The notes below the pieces were generated by a model. The model was not told the origin of the DNA. It worked only from the letters and a program-made list of their open reading frames with translations, and did no database searches. The position numbers and the translations under genes are program-made. A stretch of 64,000 nt of DNA from assembly GCA_013376985.1 (NCBI GenBank), contig JACABB010000001.1, positions 272,155 through 336,154 on the forward strand, written 5' to 3'. Positions 1 to 8,742 of this stretch are shown piece after piece (position 1 is the stretch's first letter; each line of letters starts with the position of its first letter). The DNA is from Bacteroidales bacterium. GTDB taxonomy: Bacteria > Bacteroidota > Bacteroidia > Bacteroidales > Tenuifilaceae.

Positions 1-454
1 AATACTGTCCAACAAAAAAACGTGCTGAATATGTTTTACCTAATGTTCGATCCTCTAAAATTTCTTTAGTTTTTTTAATGCAGGGATGAAATCTTAAGTT
101 ATAAGCGCACATCCCTATGCCCGAGTAGTTTTTAAGCAATAACTCGAGCTGATTGAACTCCTCCCAAGTTGCTGCAATTGGCTTTTCAACAAGTATGTTT
201 GATTGTTTTGGGATGAGTTTTTCTAAGAACTTATAATGAAGCGCAGTGGGATTTGAAAGTATAAAAAAATCGAATTCTCTTGAAAAGAGTTCTTCCTCAC
301 TGTAGATTTCTTTAAAGCCAAAATCATTACCCTTTTCTGTTTCACGGAAAAGAGTAATATCATGAATACCAATTCGCTTGAGATTTTGGCAGTGTCGTTT
401 CCCAATTGAGCCAAAACCAATAACGCAAACTTTTAAAATAGCAGGAGGGGTCAC
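1..454 (-). CDS. Gfo/Idh/MocA-family oxidoreductase, C-terminus cut by window edge
   Basis: Translating the minus strand from a GTG at 454 gives about 151 residues that run off the window at base 1. The N-terminus carries a Rossmann dinucleotide motif (VCVIGFGSIGKRH). A later ILVEKPIAATWEEF segment matches the EKP motif of Gfo/Idh/MocA NAD(P)-dependent sugar dehydrogenases. The GTG lies 9 bases after the stop of the upstream CBS-nucleotidyltransferase gene, and an in-frame stop lies just before it, so the start is well bounded although no ATG is present. It is the last visible gene of a nonulosonate cluster. By analogy with PtmA/PtmF-type accessory enzymes it may act on the sugar precursor, but its substrate cannot be read from the sequence. 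Confidence 0.8.
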   Translation of the reverse strand, partial: MTPPAILKVCVIGFGSIGKRHCQNLKRIGIHDITLFRETEKGNDFGFKEIYSEEELFSREFDFFILSNPTALHYKFLEKLIPKQSNILVEKPIAATWEEFNQLELLLKNYSGIGMCAYNLRFHPCIKKTKEILEDRTLGKTYSARFFVGQY

Positions 455-463
455 TATTTTAGG

Positions 464-1534
464 TTAAATTTTAAACTTTTCTATTGTTTTTTTGTACTCA
501 TTCCACTCCCCTGTATCGAGCCAAGAGTCCTCGCTAATAGGAAAAACACCAACCTTCCCTCCTCGTTCTCGAACCTGCTGCATAAGGTGTGTGATATGAT
601 AAAACGTATTGTCGGGGATTAATTCTATTAGTTCGGGATTAATAATATACATTCCTGTTGATGCCAAAAAGGAGTATTCTGGCTTTTCTTTAAAATCAGT
701 CATTGTCCCCCCATTTTCAATTTCACATATTCCGTAGGGGATTTTATGGTGCATTAATGAGGCTACAAGGCTAATGTCGTATTTGTTTTTTTTATGAAAT
801 TCAACAAATTCGGAATAGTTTGCATCAATAATAATATCGCAATTTGTGATTAAAATTGGTTTGTTGAACCTTCCTTTTACTAGTGTTAATGAACCGATTG
901 TCCCTAAAGGCATTTTTTCCTCAATATATTCGATTGAATATTCGGGTGAGAGCTCTTCGAAATAGGATTTTATAATTTTTGCTTTGTGGTTAACCGAAAC
1001 TAAAAAATGATCTATTTTGAAATCGAGGAATTTATCGATTATAATTTCAATTATTGTTTTATCTCCAATTGGGATAAGTGGTTTTGGAAGAATTTTAGTG
1101 AACGGCTCAAGTCGTGTTCCTTGTCCGCCAGCCATGATAACCACCTCAACGTCAATTTTATCGTACTCTACTTTAAGTTTTGATTCCTCCAATATTTCAT
1201 CCCAAAATAGAATATCAATGATTATTCCATTTATATCGATTATTGGAACTGCTGAATATTTTTCTTTTAGTATTTGAGCCTTTGCATCTTTGTAATCATA
1301 CCCTTCTCTAACAGCAAAGGAGTTTAGATGACAGGCAGATATTACGTCTACATCCAAGGCACCTTCTGCTAAAATCCATCTTCGGATATCACCATCGGAT
1401 AGAGAGCCTAGTAATTTACCATTTTCATCAATGAGAAATAGGATTTTCCGGTGGGTGGAATCGAGCTGTTTCATTGCCAGCCTAACGGTAGTACCCTCTT
1501 TAATTAAATATTGTTCTATGTGTTTTGTCTTCAT
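464..1534 (-). CDS. CBS-domain nucleotidyltransferase, PtmE-like (GlcN-1-P guanylyltransferase type)
   Basis: The protein has 356 residues. Two CBS-type repeats fill roughly residues 1-118 (SLSDGDIRRW at the end of the first). A sugar-nucleotidyltransferase domain follows, with AGGQGTRLEPFTKILPKPLI near residues 132-152 (the pyrophosphorylase G-G-x-G-T-R-L signature) and the metal-binding ITNCDIII further on. In Campylobacter the same CBS plus nucleotidyltransferase fusion, PtmE, makes GDP-glucosamine for legionaminic acid, and a cytosolic role here fits the neighbouring LegB, NeuB and NeuC genes. It starts 2 bases after the preceding SDR gene ends, so the two are almost certainly co-transcribed. 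The nucleotide (GTP, UTP or CTP) is inferred from family and context. Confidence 0.82.
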   Translation of the reverse strand: MKTKHIEQYLIKEGTTVRLAMKQLDSTHRKILFLIDENGKLLGSLSDGDIRRWILAEGALDVDVISACHLNSFAVREGYDYKDAKAQILKEKYSAVPIIDINGIIIDILFWDEILEESKLKVEYDKIDVEVVIMAGGQGTRLEPFTKILPKPLIPIGDKTIIEIIIDKFLDFKIDHFLVSVNHKAKIIKSYFEELSPEYSIEYIEEKMPLGTIGSLTLVKGRFNKPILITNCDIIIDANYSEFVEFHKKNKYDISLVASLMHHKIPYGICEIENGGTMTDFKEKPEYSFLASTGMYIINPELIELIPDNTFYHITHLMQQVRERGGKVGVFPISEDSWLDTGEWNEYKKTIEKFKI

Positions 1535-1536
1535 TT

Positions 1537-2382
1537 TTAAACGAAAGAATTTTTAATTAATGAGTTTATCGTTTGTGCTGGCTCAAAGCCTGTTACACTA
1601 GTAAAGGCTTCGAAACTAACTTTTCCAATATTCTCAATGGGTTCCTTTTGCTCAAAAAATGTTTCGAAACGAATTGATTTTTCTGTTTCCAACTTTTGAA
1701 TGATTTCTTTTATACTATATTTTTCTCGTGCTGTAACATTATAAATACCAGTAATATTTTTGTCAACAGCCATAAATATGGCCTCAGCACAATCAGAAAT
1801 ATGTAAAAAATATCGGCTTAAATTTCCATCATTATTAAATTCTAGTTTTTTATCGGAATTAAAAGATCTTAGAAGATAGGCAAATACCCCTTTTACTTGA
1901 TTTCCTCCGTATAAGTTAGGTAGTCGAAGAATACAAAAGTTGTGCTTGGAAGTTGTTTGGATTTGAAATTCTGCAAATGCTTTAAAGCTTGCATATGGGC
2001 TTTCAGGGTTTAACTCGCTGTTTTCATCTGCAAAATCGCATGAGCCATAAACTGCTAATGTTGATATTTGAAATATTTTCTTGCCGTGTTTTATTGCTGC
2101 ATTTGTGATATTTGCAAGTCCCTCGGTATTAATTTTCAGGCATTTATTGATCGGTTTTGTTATCTGACCGGTACAATTGATTATAATATCATGCTCCTGA
2201 ATTACAGATTCCAACCCAGAATTATTAAAAACATCTACTTTTATGAAATCACAAATAGGTGTTGAGGGTTCAACTATATCACCAATTGTAGTATGATAGC
2301 TGGTTTCCGATGAATATCTTTTGGCGACATTTTGTCCAAGATATCCAGAGCCACCAAGTATTAGTACTTTTTTTCTAATCAT
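1537..2382 (-). CDS. NAD-dependent epimerase/dehydratase (extended SDR)
   Basis: The protein has 281 residues from the ATG at 2382. An in-frame ATG eight codons upstream (2406) is possible, but the Rossmann motif (VLILGGSGYLGQNVAKRY) begins right after the downstream start. The SDR active site YxxxK is visible as SPYASFKAFAE near residue 140, and the fold is that of nucleotide-sugar epimerases/dehydratases. The start overlaps the end of the NeuC-like gene by 8 bases, a tight coupling typical of operons. It probably modifies a nucleotide sugar for the nonulosonate or the polymer that carries it. The exact reaction (4-epimerase, dehydratase or reductase) is not determinable by eye. Confidence 0.82.
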   Translation of the reverse strand: MIRKKVLILGGSGYLGQNVAKRYSSETSYHTTIGDIVEPSTPICDFIKVDVFNNSGLESVIQEHDIIINCTGQITKPINKCLKINTEGLANITNAAIKHGKKIFQISTLAVYGSCDFADENSELNPESPYASFKAFAEFQIQTTSKHNFCILRLPNLYGGNQVKGVFAYLLRSFNSDKKLEFNNDGNLSRYFLHISDCAEAIFMAVDKNITGIYNVTAREKYSIKEIIQKLETEKSIRFETFFEQKEPIENIGKVSFEAFTSVTGFEPAQTINSLIKNSFV

Positions 2383-3511
2383 GAAAAATCTTTTGAACGA
2401 TACCATCTAAAGGTACCGTTTTTAAAATTTTAACAATTTGTTCTGCAGAAGTTCCATTGCCATAGGGGTTTTCGAGGCTACGAACATATTTTCTAAAATC
2501 CTCATCAAAAACCGCTTTTTTTATAGCTTCAACAATTTTTGTTTTATTGTTCGGAACGTCTATAACATTTCCGGCACGCTCCCGTCCTTGCTGCCGAGTT
2601 CCAATGTTTATTGTAGGAATTTTCAGCGTTGGCGTTTCATGGATACCAGAACTGGAATTGCCAATTAAAGCACTTACATTACGGTAAAGATTAATGAAGA
2701 TATCGGTAGGCAAACTTGGAAACCATTTTACATCATTCGATTTAATAAATTCGATAATCTTCGAATATCCAGCATCGTTATTAGGTAATAGTACAATACA
2801 TTGAACCTTTGATTCCTTGATTGCTTCAATTGTTTCTTTTATCTGATCAAATGAATTCATCCACTCCGTGGTAACAGGGTGTTGTATCATCAATAACGTT
2901 GGCTTTGATAAATCAACCTTTAAATACTCTTCGACTTTTTCACGAGGTAAAACGGGTGTATTTACGAGTACATCAATTGAAGGGCAGCCAACAACATAAA
3001 TGGAATCAGGGTGTTCTCCCATTCTGATCAGCCGTTGTTTTGAAAGTTCTGTTGCAGGAAAATGTATATGAGCAAATTTGCTCATGGCGTGGCGAATACT
3101 TTCGTCGATACTTCCTGTAACCTCACCTCCCTGAATATGTGCAATAGGAATATTCATGTGTGCTGCAGCCACAGTAACGGCAAAATTACCACCAATATCA
3201 AAACCAGAAAGTACGATATCGGGTTTTGCTTTTTCTAGCTCATTAACAAGACCCGTCATCACACGGCTCATCGATCTTACCATTTCTGCTCCAGTATCTT
3301 CCCCATTCGCATCAAACATAGGGATTTCAGCATCAATCTTAAACCCGTCCTGCTTTATATAGTTGACATCTTTACCATGAGTTTCTAAAAGGCAAATGCC
3401 TGTAACCACAAGATATATTTCAAAAAAAGGATCTTGTTTTAGTTTTTGAAGTATGGGCTTATAGCGACTGTAATCTGCTCTTCTTTCAATTACAATAAAT
3501 ACTTTTCTCAT
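2375..3511 (-). CDS. neuC: UDP/GDP-N-acetylhexosamine 2-epimerase, hydrolysing (NeuC/LegG family)
   Basis: The protein has 378 residues, the usual length of hydrolysing epimerases of the NeuC/LegG group. It shows the N-terminal RADYSRYKPIL segment, a central HIQGGEVTGSIDESIRHAMSK signature and IGNSSSGIHETP near residue 285, which bind the nucleotide sugar in this family. These enzymes release a free 2-epimerised N-acetyl sugar from its nucleotide, and that sugar is the substrate of the NeuB/LegI synthase encoded directly upstream (2 bases between them). With a LegB-like dehydratase and a PtmE-like nucleotidyltransferase nearby, the legionaminic-type route (LegG) is more likely than the plain sialic-acid route. 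The nucleotide used, UDP or GDP, is an inference. Confidence 0.9.
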   Translation of the reverse strand: MRKVFIVIERRADYSRYKPILQKLKQDPFFEIYLVVTGICLLETHGKDVNYIKQDGFKIDAEIPMFDANGEDTGAEMVRSMSRVMTGLVNELEKAKPDIVLSGFDIGGNFAVTVAAAHMNIPIAHIQGGEVTGSIDESIRHAMSKFAHIHFPATELSKQRLIRMGEHPDSIYVVGCPSIDVLVNTPVLPREKVEEYLKVDLSKPTLLMIQHPVTTEWMNSFDQIKETIEAIKESKVQCIVLLPNNDAGYSKIIEFIKSNDVKWFPSLPTDIFINLYRNVSALIGNSSSGIHETPTLKIPTINIGTRQQGRERAGNVIDVPNNKTKIVEAIKKAVFDEDFRKYVRSLENPYGNGTSAEQIVKILKTVPLDGIVQKIFHD

Positions 3512-3513
3512 GA

Positions 3514-4563
3514 TTATTCCTGAATTTGTGACCTTGTGATTTGTTGATCGTTTTCAATATCCACTTGTGCTTTACGCCCAAGAATTGATTCGAACTCTTC
3601 TGCTTTAATCTCGCCTGTTCCTGGCCGTTTTACCCAAATATTTTCACGGGTAAAAACATCTCCTTTTTTTATCGCTTTGATGGACACAACTGAAGCATAG
3701 GCAAAGTCTATTGTTGGCTTTTCATCCGCAACTGGACCTTTTTTACCATCACGTGCTTTTTTAACGATTTTGGAAGCAAAAATCAACTCCTTACAGGCGG
3801 CAGTATCCATTGAACAGATAATATCTGGTCCAACCCTATTCATGTGATCAGTAAAATGACGCTCTAATATAGAAGCACCAAGGGCAACAGATGCAATACA
3901 TGGATAATTTGTTACGGTATGATCGGATAATCCTAGAACGGCATCAGGAAAAGCTTCTCTCAATTCGTTAATCGCATTGAGTCTCACGATTTCTGGTGGT
4001 GTCGGGTATACGTTTGTGCAGTGAAGCAATGCGTAAGGAATTTTATTCTGTCTAAATATTTCAACCGCTTTTCCAATACTTTCAATGGTATTCATTCCTG
4101 TAGATAGGATAATTGGCTTACCATAGGAGGCAATATAATTAAGAAGAGGGTAATTATTACACTCACCAGAGCCTACTTTATATGCAGGAACATTCATGCT
4201 TTCAAGGCGAATTGCCGCTGCCCGTGAAAATGGGGTAGAGATAAAGATCATCCCCTTTTTATGTACATAATCCTGCAACGCTCGTTCGGCCTCCTCATTC
4301 AACGCACAGGAATTCATTATTTCATAGATAGATATATCGGCATTGCCTGGTATGATTTTTTTTGCTTCTAAACTCATTTCATCTGAAACGATATGCGTTT
4401 GGTGCTTGATAATTTCAACACCTGCGCTTGCAGCAGCATCAACCATCTGAAAAGCTACGTCAAGGCTACCACCGTGATTAATACCTAACTCTGCAATTAC
4501 TAGAGGATCGTAGTTTTGTCCAACTTTTCGACCTGCTATTTCAAATTCAGGAAACTTATTCAT
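3514..4563 (-). CDS. neuB: N-acetylneuraminate/legionaminate synthase (NeuB/LegI family)
   Basis: The protein has 349 residues from the ATG at 4563; a longer reading would need a TTG at 4590. Family motifs in order are AELGINHGG near residue 24, YKVGSGE, STGM, HCTNVYPTPPE and GLSDHT. A C-terminal SAF/antifreeze-like domain contains RPGTGEIKAEEFESILGRKA. The enzyme condenses phosphoenolpyruvate with a 2-epimerised N-acetyl sugar to make a nine-carbon ulosonic acid in the cytoplasm. It is 2 bases upstream of neuC and 67 bases downstream of the LegB-like gene. The context favours legionaminic acid or a relative. No CMP-sugar synthetase or aminotransferase is visible, so part of the pathway must lie beyond base 1 or elsewhere. 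Confidence 0.92.
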   Translation of the reverse strand: MNKFPEFEIAGRKVGQNYDPLVIAELGINHGGSLDVAFQMVDAAASAGVEIIKHQTHIVSDEMSLEAKKIIPGNADISIYEIMNSCALNEEAERALQDYVHKKGMIFISTPFSRAAAIRLESMNVPAYKVGSGECNNYPLLNYIASYGKPIILSTGMNTIESIGKAVEIFRQNKIPYALLHCTNVYPTPPEIVRLNAINELREAFPDAVLGLSDHTVTNYPCIASVALGASILERHFTDHMNRVGPDIICSMDTAACKELIFASKIVKKARDGKKGPVADEKPTIDFAYASVVSIKAIKKGDVFTRENIWVKRPGTGEIKAEEFESILGRKAQVDIENDQQITRSQIQE

Positions 4564-4630
4564 GCGTTTTATTTTTGTTTTCGGGTTCAAAGGGCAAGTA
4601 AATTCTTGCTGCGTTTTTCTCTTGAAAACC

Positions 4631-5614
4631 CTATAAATTATATATACCCGATTTAATTTTTTTTAGATTTTCTTTATTCGAAAACCAATTAATTGTTTCT
4701 TCTAAACCTTTTTGGATGTTATATTCGGGTTTCCATCCTGTTAATTCTTTGATTAAACTATTATCACCCCAAAGTCTAAACACCTCTGAATTATCAGGTC
4801 TTATTCTTTGTTCATCTGTTGTAAACTCAACGCTACTCTTCATTATCTCTTTTATCTTATTAAGAGTATCAAACATTGAAATCTCAAAGTTTGAAGCAAT
4901 ATTGATCTCCTTTCCAATGGTTTTATCGCATTGCGAAATAGCAAGAAACCCCTTACAAGTATCCTTAACAAAGTTAAAATCACGGGTTGGTCTTAAATCT
5001 CCAAGCTTAATTTCTTTTACCCCAGATAGTATTTGCGATATTATTGTTGGAATAATTGCTCGAGCTGATTGTCTGGGTCCATAAGTATTAAACGGACGGG
5101 CAATAGTAAGCGGAAGATTAAACGAATTGTAATAACTCATCGCCATTGCGTCTGCACCTATTTTTGAAGCAGAATATGGTGATTGAGGCTGTTTGGGGTG
5201 TTTTTCATCAATTGGAACGTATTGGGCGGTTCCGTAAACCTCTGATGTCGAAGTATGAATAACTCTTATGTTTCCATTTTCTCTTGCCGCTTGACAAATA
5301 TTTAGAGTGCCTTTTACATTTGTATCAACATAGCTATCCGGAGCAATATATGAGTATGGAATGGCAATTAGTGCTGCTAAATGAAAAACAAGATCTACTC
5401 CCTTTACAATTTCTTTACAAAAATGAGGATCTCGTATATCGCCAGTTACAATTTCCAAATTTGAATTTGTAGGAATATCCTCAAGCCAACCCCAGTAGTT
5501 GAAGGAATTGTACTGGGCGAGAGCTCTTACCTTGTATCCATTATTAAGCAATAATTCAACAAGATGCGACCCAATAAAACCATCGGCTCCGGTAACTAAT
5601 ACTTTATTATTCAT
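4631..5614 (-). CDS. legB: LegB-like nucleotide-sugar 4,6-dehydratase (extended SDR)
   Basis: The protein has 327 residues. It opens with VLVTGADGFIGSHLVELLL, the glycine-rich NAD site, followed by RALAQYNSFNYWGWLEDI, a stretch I associate with the LegB branch (GDP-GlcNAc 4,6-dehydratase) rather than with RmlB or GalE. The catalytic YxxxK appears in SPYSASKIGAD near residue 148, and RPFNTYGPRQSARAIIPTII is the usual substrate-binding segment. It probably catalyses the first committed step of legionaminic-type sugar synthesis. The gene starts 4 bases after the SGNH-like gene of module A ends, so the amino-acylation modules and the nonulosonate genes form one codirectional run. Confidence 0.85.
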   Translation of the reverse strand: MNNKVLVTGADGFIGSHLVELLLNNGYKVRALAQYNSFNYWGWLEDIPTNSNLEIVTGDIRDPHFCKEIVKGVDLVFHLAALIAIPYSYIAPDSYVDTNVKGTLNICQAARENGNIRVIHTSTSEVYGTAQYVPIDEKHPKQPQSPYSASKIGADAMAMSYYNSFNLPLTIARPFNTYGPRQSARAIIPTIISQILSGVKEIKLGDLRPTRDFNFVKDTCKGFLAISQCDKTIGKEINIASNFEISMFDTLNKIKEIMKSSVEFTTDEQRIRPDNSEVFRLWGDNSLIKELTGWKPEYNIQKGLEETINWFSNKENLKKIKSGIYNL

Positions 5615-5618
5615 GCAG

Positions 5619-6596
5619 CTACTTTTTTTTCACATTAAGTAAAGAACAGAGATCTTTATCGTACTTTATTCTCCTAATTAGTGCTTTTGTGAAATTTGTT
5701 GCCCCCTCCTCGTTTAGATGACCAGCATCTGCAAACCAATCTAATCTACCCATAAATAAAGAATCATATGAAAAATCAAAGTGTTTTACATTTTCTCTAC
5801 GGATAATATCTAATGCTTGATTTTCTACAAATGAATTATTGATTCTTTTTTCGCCAACAGTATGAAAAAGCGGAGAACTAACAATACAAAGAGTAACGTT
5901 TTTCTTTTTACATATATGAATTATATTTTCCAATGCGTTTAACATATTCATATCCACCACAGGTTGCGGTACAATTTCAGAATTTGTTTTGAGCATTCCA
6001 ATATTCATCACTTTATCTTTGATTGGAATATACCCTTCAAAATCTTTTTTGTGCCTTGAAAGAAAATCAATATTAAATCTTATGATGCTAAAAATTTTAG
6101 AGTTGAAAGGATAAATTGCCGAAAATAACTTTATTCGTTCATAAGGACTTCGTAGAAGAATTAGGGGGCGCAACTCCGGGTATTCCTTATAGTAAGGTAA
6201 CAGAATTGATAATCGATCATAATCTCCTGGATAATGAACAATGTTTTTAGGGTTAAATTCAAGAAATATTAATCGAGGAGAATAACGCTCGGCAATTACC
6301 TTTATTTGAGCATATTGTAATAAAATACTATGACCCCCATCTTGTCCTGCATCAAAACAAGTCAGTCCCAGTGAATCAGTAATAATACGAGAATCATAAT
6401 TATGTAATGCTTGTGATGCTCCAAAAACAAGAATATCCGATTTACACTCTTTAAATGTATAATTCAAAGCACGATTTGAACCCTCCTTCTGATTAAAATA
6501 TAACTTTCTCAATATTAAACCAATAACTTGATCTGAAACAATAATAATAAATATGAAGAAAAGTATCTTTAATCCTCTTGATATAAGTTGATTCAT
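5619..6596 (-). CDS. Module A: SGNH/DltD-like membrane-anchored protein
   Basis: The protein has 325 residues. An N-terminal membrane segment (about residues 8-29) precedes a predicted extracytoplasmic domain. ILVFGASQALHNYD places a candidate nucleophile at Ser61. DWFADAGHLNEEGA near the C-terminus supplies the Asp291/His294 pair expected of an SGNH hydrolase fold. In MBOAT systems (DltB-DltD, AlgI with AlgX/AlgJ) such proteins take the acyl group across the membrane and place it on a glycan. The gene follows its MBOAT partner by 6 bases. A paralogue in the same position closes module B (11093-12058). I infer transferase rather than hydrolase activity from the partnership, not from any single residue. 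Confidence 0.75.
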   Translation of the reverse strand: MNQLISRGLKILFFIFIIIVSDQVIGLILRKLYFNQKEGSNRALNYTFKECKSDILVFGASQALHNYDSRIITDSLGLTCFDAGQDGGHSILLQYAQIKVIAERYSPRLIFLEFNPKNIVHYPGDYDRLSILLPYYKEYPELRPLILLRSPYERIKLFSAIYPFNSKIFSIIRFNIDFLSRHKKDFEGYIPIKDKVMNIGMLKTNSEIVPQPVVDMNMLNALENIIHICKKKNVTLCIVSSPLFHTVGEKRINNSFVENQALDIIRRENVKHFDFSYDSLFMGRLDWFADAGHLNEEGATNFTKALIRRIKYDKDLCSLLNVKKK

Positions 6597-6602
6597 GCCT
6601 CC

Positions 6603-8039
6603 CTAAAATTGAAAATATATAAATTGACTCCCATCGAAAACACCTACCAATAAAATCAGAATTACTAATAGTGCATACCCAAGGTGCTCAAAATACCACT
6701 TGTTAAATTTCAGTGGGTCTTGGTTTTTTGTGAAGAACTCTTGTCGAAATTCAATTACTATTAGAAATCCAACCGCCAAAACACCATAAACCAACTGCTG
6801 CAACTCTCCTATAAAAAGATGCCCAGAAGATGTCGCAATTTTTCTAAAAACAGTAAATGCATCATTTATGCTTGTTGCACGACCCAAAATCTGAGATGAT
6901 GCAAATATTACATATGTTATAATACACGAAACCAAGATGTATAAAGATTTCTCTTTCAACTTAAACTTATCTTCAATTTTTGTTTTAGTGTTGGATGTTA
7001 ATGCTTCCAAACTCAAAAAGAAGCCTTGCATCAGACCCCAAACAATAAATGTTAAATTAGCTCCATGCCAAATACCGCTGATGAAGAAGGTTATCATAAG
7101 CGCTAAGACTATGCCCCAAATACGAAGTGTCCTGAAATGAAAAGCTAAAGGAGTGTACACATAATCTGTAAGCCAAGTTATCAATGAGATATGCCAGCGA
7201 CGCCAAAATTCCGCAATTGACGTTGAAAAAAATGGTCGATTAAAATTAAACATTACATTAATTCCTAGAACCTTGGCCGTGCCAATGGCGATTAGCGAAT
7301 ATCCCCCCAAATCGGCATATACCTGAAAGGGGTATAGTAGAGAGGCAAAAAGCAGTGTTGTCCCATTGTGTTGACCAATATTATTATAAATAGCATCAAC
7401 ATATATTCCCACCCTATCAGCAACAACAAGTTTCAAAAAGTAACCCCATAGCATCAACTTGAAGCCTTGCGCAGCAACATTGTAATCAAACTTTTTTTGT
7501 TCTCTAAATTGAGGAAGCATATTTTTTGCCCTCTCAATAGGTCCGGATAAGATCAGTGGAAAAAACGAAATAAATAAAGCTAAGATGCCAAGGTTTTTTT
7601 CTGCTTCAATCTCTTCATTATAAACGTCAACAGTGTAACCAATTGCCATAAAAGTATAGAACGATATTCCAATTGGAAGAAATAATTTTATGTCAGGTAA
7701 AGGCCATCGTATACTAAACGATTCTAGGAGTCCAATAATTCCATTATTAATATTACTATAATATTTAAAGAAAAACAGCGGTAATAATATCAATATTATG
7801 TTTATTACCATTAAGCGTTTTTTCTGTGAATCGTCCTTTACATTATCAATTAGTCGTGTAAAAATGTATGTTGATATGGTTACACCAATAGTGATTAGCG
7901 CAAAAATTGGTTTAATATTTAAATAAAAAAAATAACTCGCACAAAGTAAGGTTAACCATCTGAATCTAAATGGTGTAATAAAGTAAAAAATAAGGAGTAA
8001 AGGGAAGAAAATTAAAAAATTAAAGGATGTGAAAATCAT
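6603..8039 (-). CDS. Module A: MBOAT-family O-acyltransferase (DltB/AlgI-like)
   Basis: The protein has 478 residues with about ten hydrophobic segments. The family core is visible: the FLPIGISFYTFMAIGYTVDVY region, FNRPFFSTSIAEFWRRWHIS, and GIWHGANLTFIVWG, which carries the conserved catalytic histidine. Membrane-bound O-acyltransferases of this branch pass acyl or aminoacyl groups from a cytoplasmic carrier to an extracytoplasmic acceptor. The last residues, GVFDGSQFIYFQF, are identical in the module B paralogue. They resemble the C-terminal tyrosine motif of DltX (F-I-Y-x-x-F), here fused to the MBOAT. The gene lies 5 bases after its acyl carrier protein gene and 6 before the SGNH-like gene. 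Confidence 0.92.
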   Translation of the reverse strand: MIFTSFNFLIFFPLLLIFYFITPFRFRWLTLLCASYFFYLNIKPIFALITIGVTISTYIFTRLIDNVKDDSQKKRLMVINIILILLPLFFFKYYSNINNGIIGLLESFSIRWPLPDIKLFLPIGISFYTFMAIGYTVDVYNEEIEAEKNLGILALFISFFPLILSGPIERAKNMLPQFREQKKFDYNVAAQGFKLMLWGYFLKLVVADRVGIYVDAIYNNIGQHNGTTLLFASLLYPFQVYADLGGYSLIAIGTAKVLGINVMFNFNRPFFSTSIAEFWRRWHISLITWLTDYVYTPLAFHFRTLRIWGIVLALMITFFISGIWHGANLTFIVWGLMQGFFLSLEALTSNTKTKIEDKFKLKEKSLYILVSCIITYVIFASSQILGRATSINDAFTVFRKIATSSGHLFIGELQQLVYGVLAVGFLIVIEFRQEFFTKNQDPLKFNKWYFEHLGYALLVILILLVGVFDGSQFIYFQF

Positions 8040-8044
8040 ACTAA

Positions 8045-8284
8045 CTACAATTTTGAGCTAATTATTGCAACCATATCTCCAACATTTTTCATTTTATTTA
8101 ATTCCTTTAGTTTAAATTTTATGGAAAAAACATTTTCAATTTCCGCAATTAAAAGCATGTGCGTTAAAGAATCCCATCCTTCTACATCGTTGGCTGTTAA
8201 ATCTTCAGTAATTATCAAAGATTCTTTTTTAAATACTGTTCTAAAAATTGTTGCTAACTTTTCAATGATATCCAACTTTTCCAT
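8045..8284 (-). CDS. Module A: acyl carrier protein (DltC-like)
   Basis: The protein has 79 residues, the length of a free-standing carrier protein. EGWDSLTHMLLIAEIE contains the phosphopantetheine attachment serine (Ser39) in the usual D-S-L setting, followed by the recognition helix. It should carry the aminoacyl group activated by the adenylation enzyme of the same module and deliver it to the MBOAT at the inner face of the membrane, as DltC does for D-alanine. It lies 17 bases after the thioesterase gene and 5 bases before the MBOAT gene. The module B carrier (13516-13761) also has its serine at residue 39 but differs along helix II, so the pair may be specific for their own partners. Confidence 0.9.
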   Translation of the reverse strand: MEKLDIIEKLATIFRTVFKKESLIITEDLTANDVEGWDSLTHMLLIAEIENVFSIKFKLKELNKMKNVGDMVAIISSKL

Positions 8285-8301
8285 GTTAAAAGATTTTTGG
8301 T

Positions 8302-8742
8302 TTATTTGCTTAAAAGATTTTCAAACTTCTTTATTTTTTCAGCCACTTTTTTTGGTATTACAATTTTTTTATTGGTCGAAAAATCATAAAAGATGATTTC
8401 AGCTTCGCCAATAGACGACAATCCTCTTGATTTGCTTTTTATAAAATATTCCATAACCATAGAATATTCAAATATTTCGGTTACTCTAGCACCTATAGTG
8501 AGGGTATCTGGATAATTTAATGGCACTAAATAGCTACATTCTGTTCTTGATAAAACACCTGCAATATTGCTTTTTTTGAAGTCCTCAAGCAATTTTAACT
8601 TTTCATAATATTTTATTCTTGCAACCTCAAAGTAGGTAAAGTATTTAGAACTATTTACATGACCAAGAATATCCATATCTACCCACCTAACCTGAGTTTG
8701 TGTTTTTACTTTAAAATCTTTAAGAACTTTTAAATCTTGCAT
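8302..8742 (-). CDS. Module A: hotdog-fold acyl-CoA/ACP thioesterase (4HBT family)
   Basis: The protein has 146 residues, the normal length of a single-domain 4HBT thioesterase. The N-terminal VRWVDMDILGHVNSSKYF segment is the family signature, with the catalytic-type Asp and the G-H-V-N turn, and is followed by FTYFEVARIKYY. No signal peptide is seen, so it should act in the cytoplasm. Its position between the acetyltransferase and the carrier protein suggests it removes wrongly loaded or stalled groups from the phosphopantetheine arm (an editing role). A direct biosynthetic role is also possible. Dlt operons have no such gene, so it is one of the two additions that define this module. It starts 1 base from the end of the GNAT gene. 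Confidence 0.85.
   Translation of the reverse strand: MQDLKVLKDFKVKTQTQVRWVDMDILGHVNSSKYFTYFEVARIKYYEKLKLLEDFKKSNIAGVLSRTECSYLVPLNYPDTLTIGARVTEIFEYSMVMEYFIKSKSRGLSSIGEAEIIFYDFSTNKKIVIPKKVAEKIKKFENLLSK

Noticed and set aside
4564-4590. Longer NeuB start at a TTG codon
   Set aside because: An ATG lies nine codons downstream, right before the conserved FEIAGRKVG segment.
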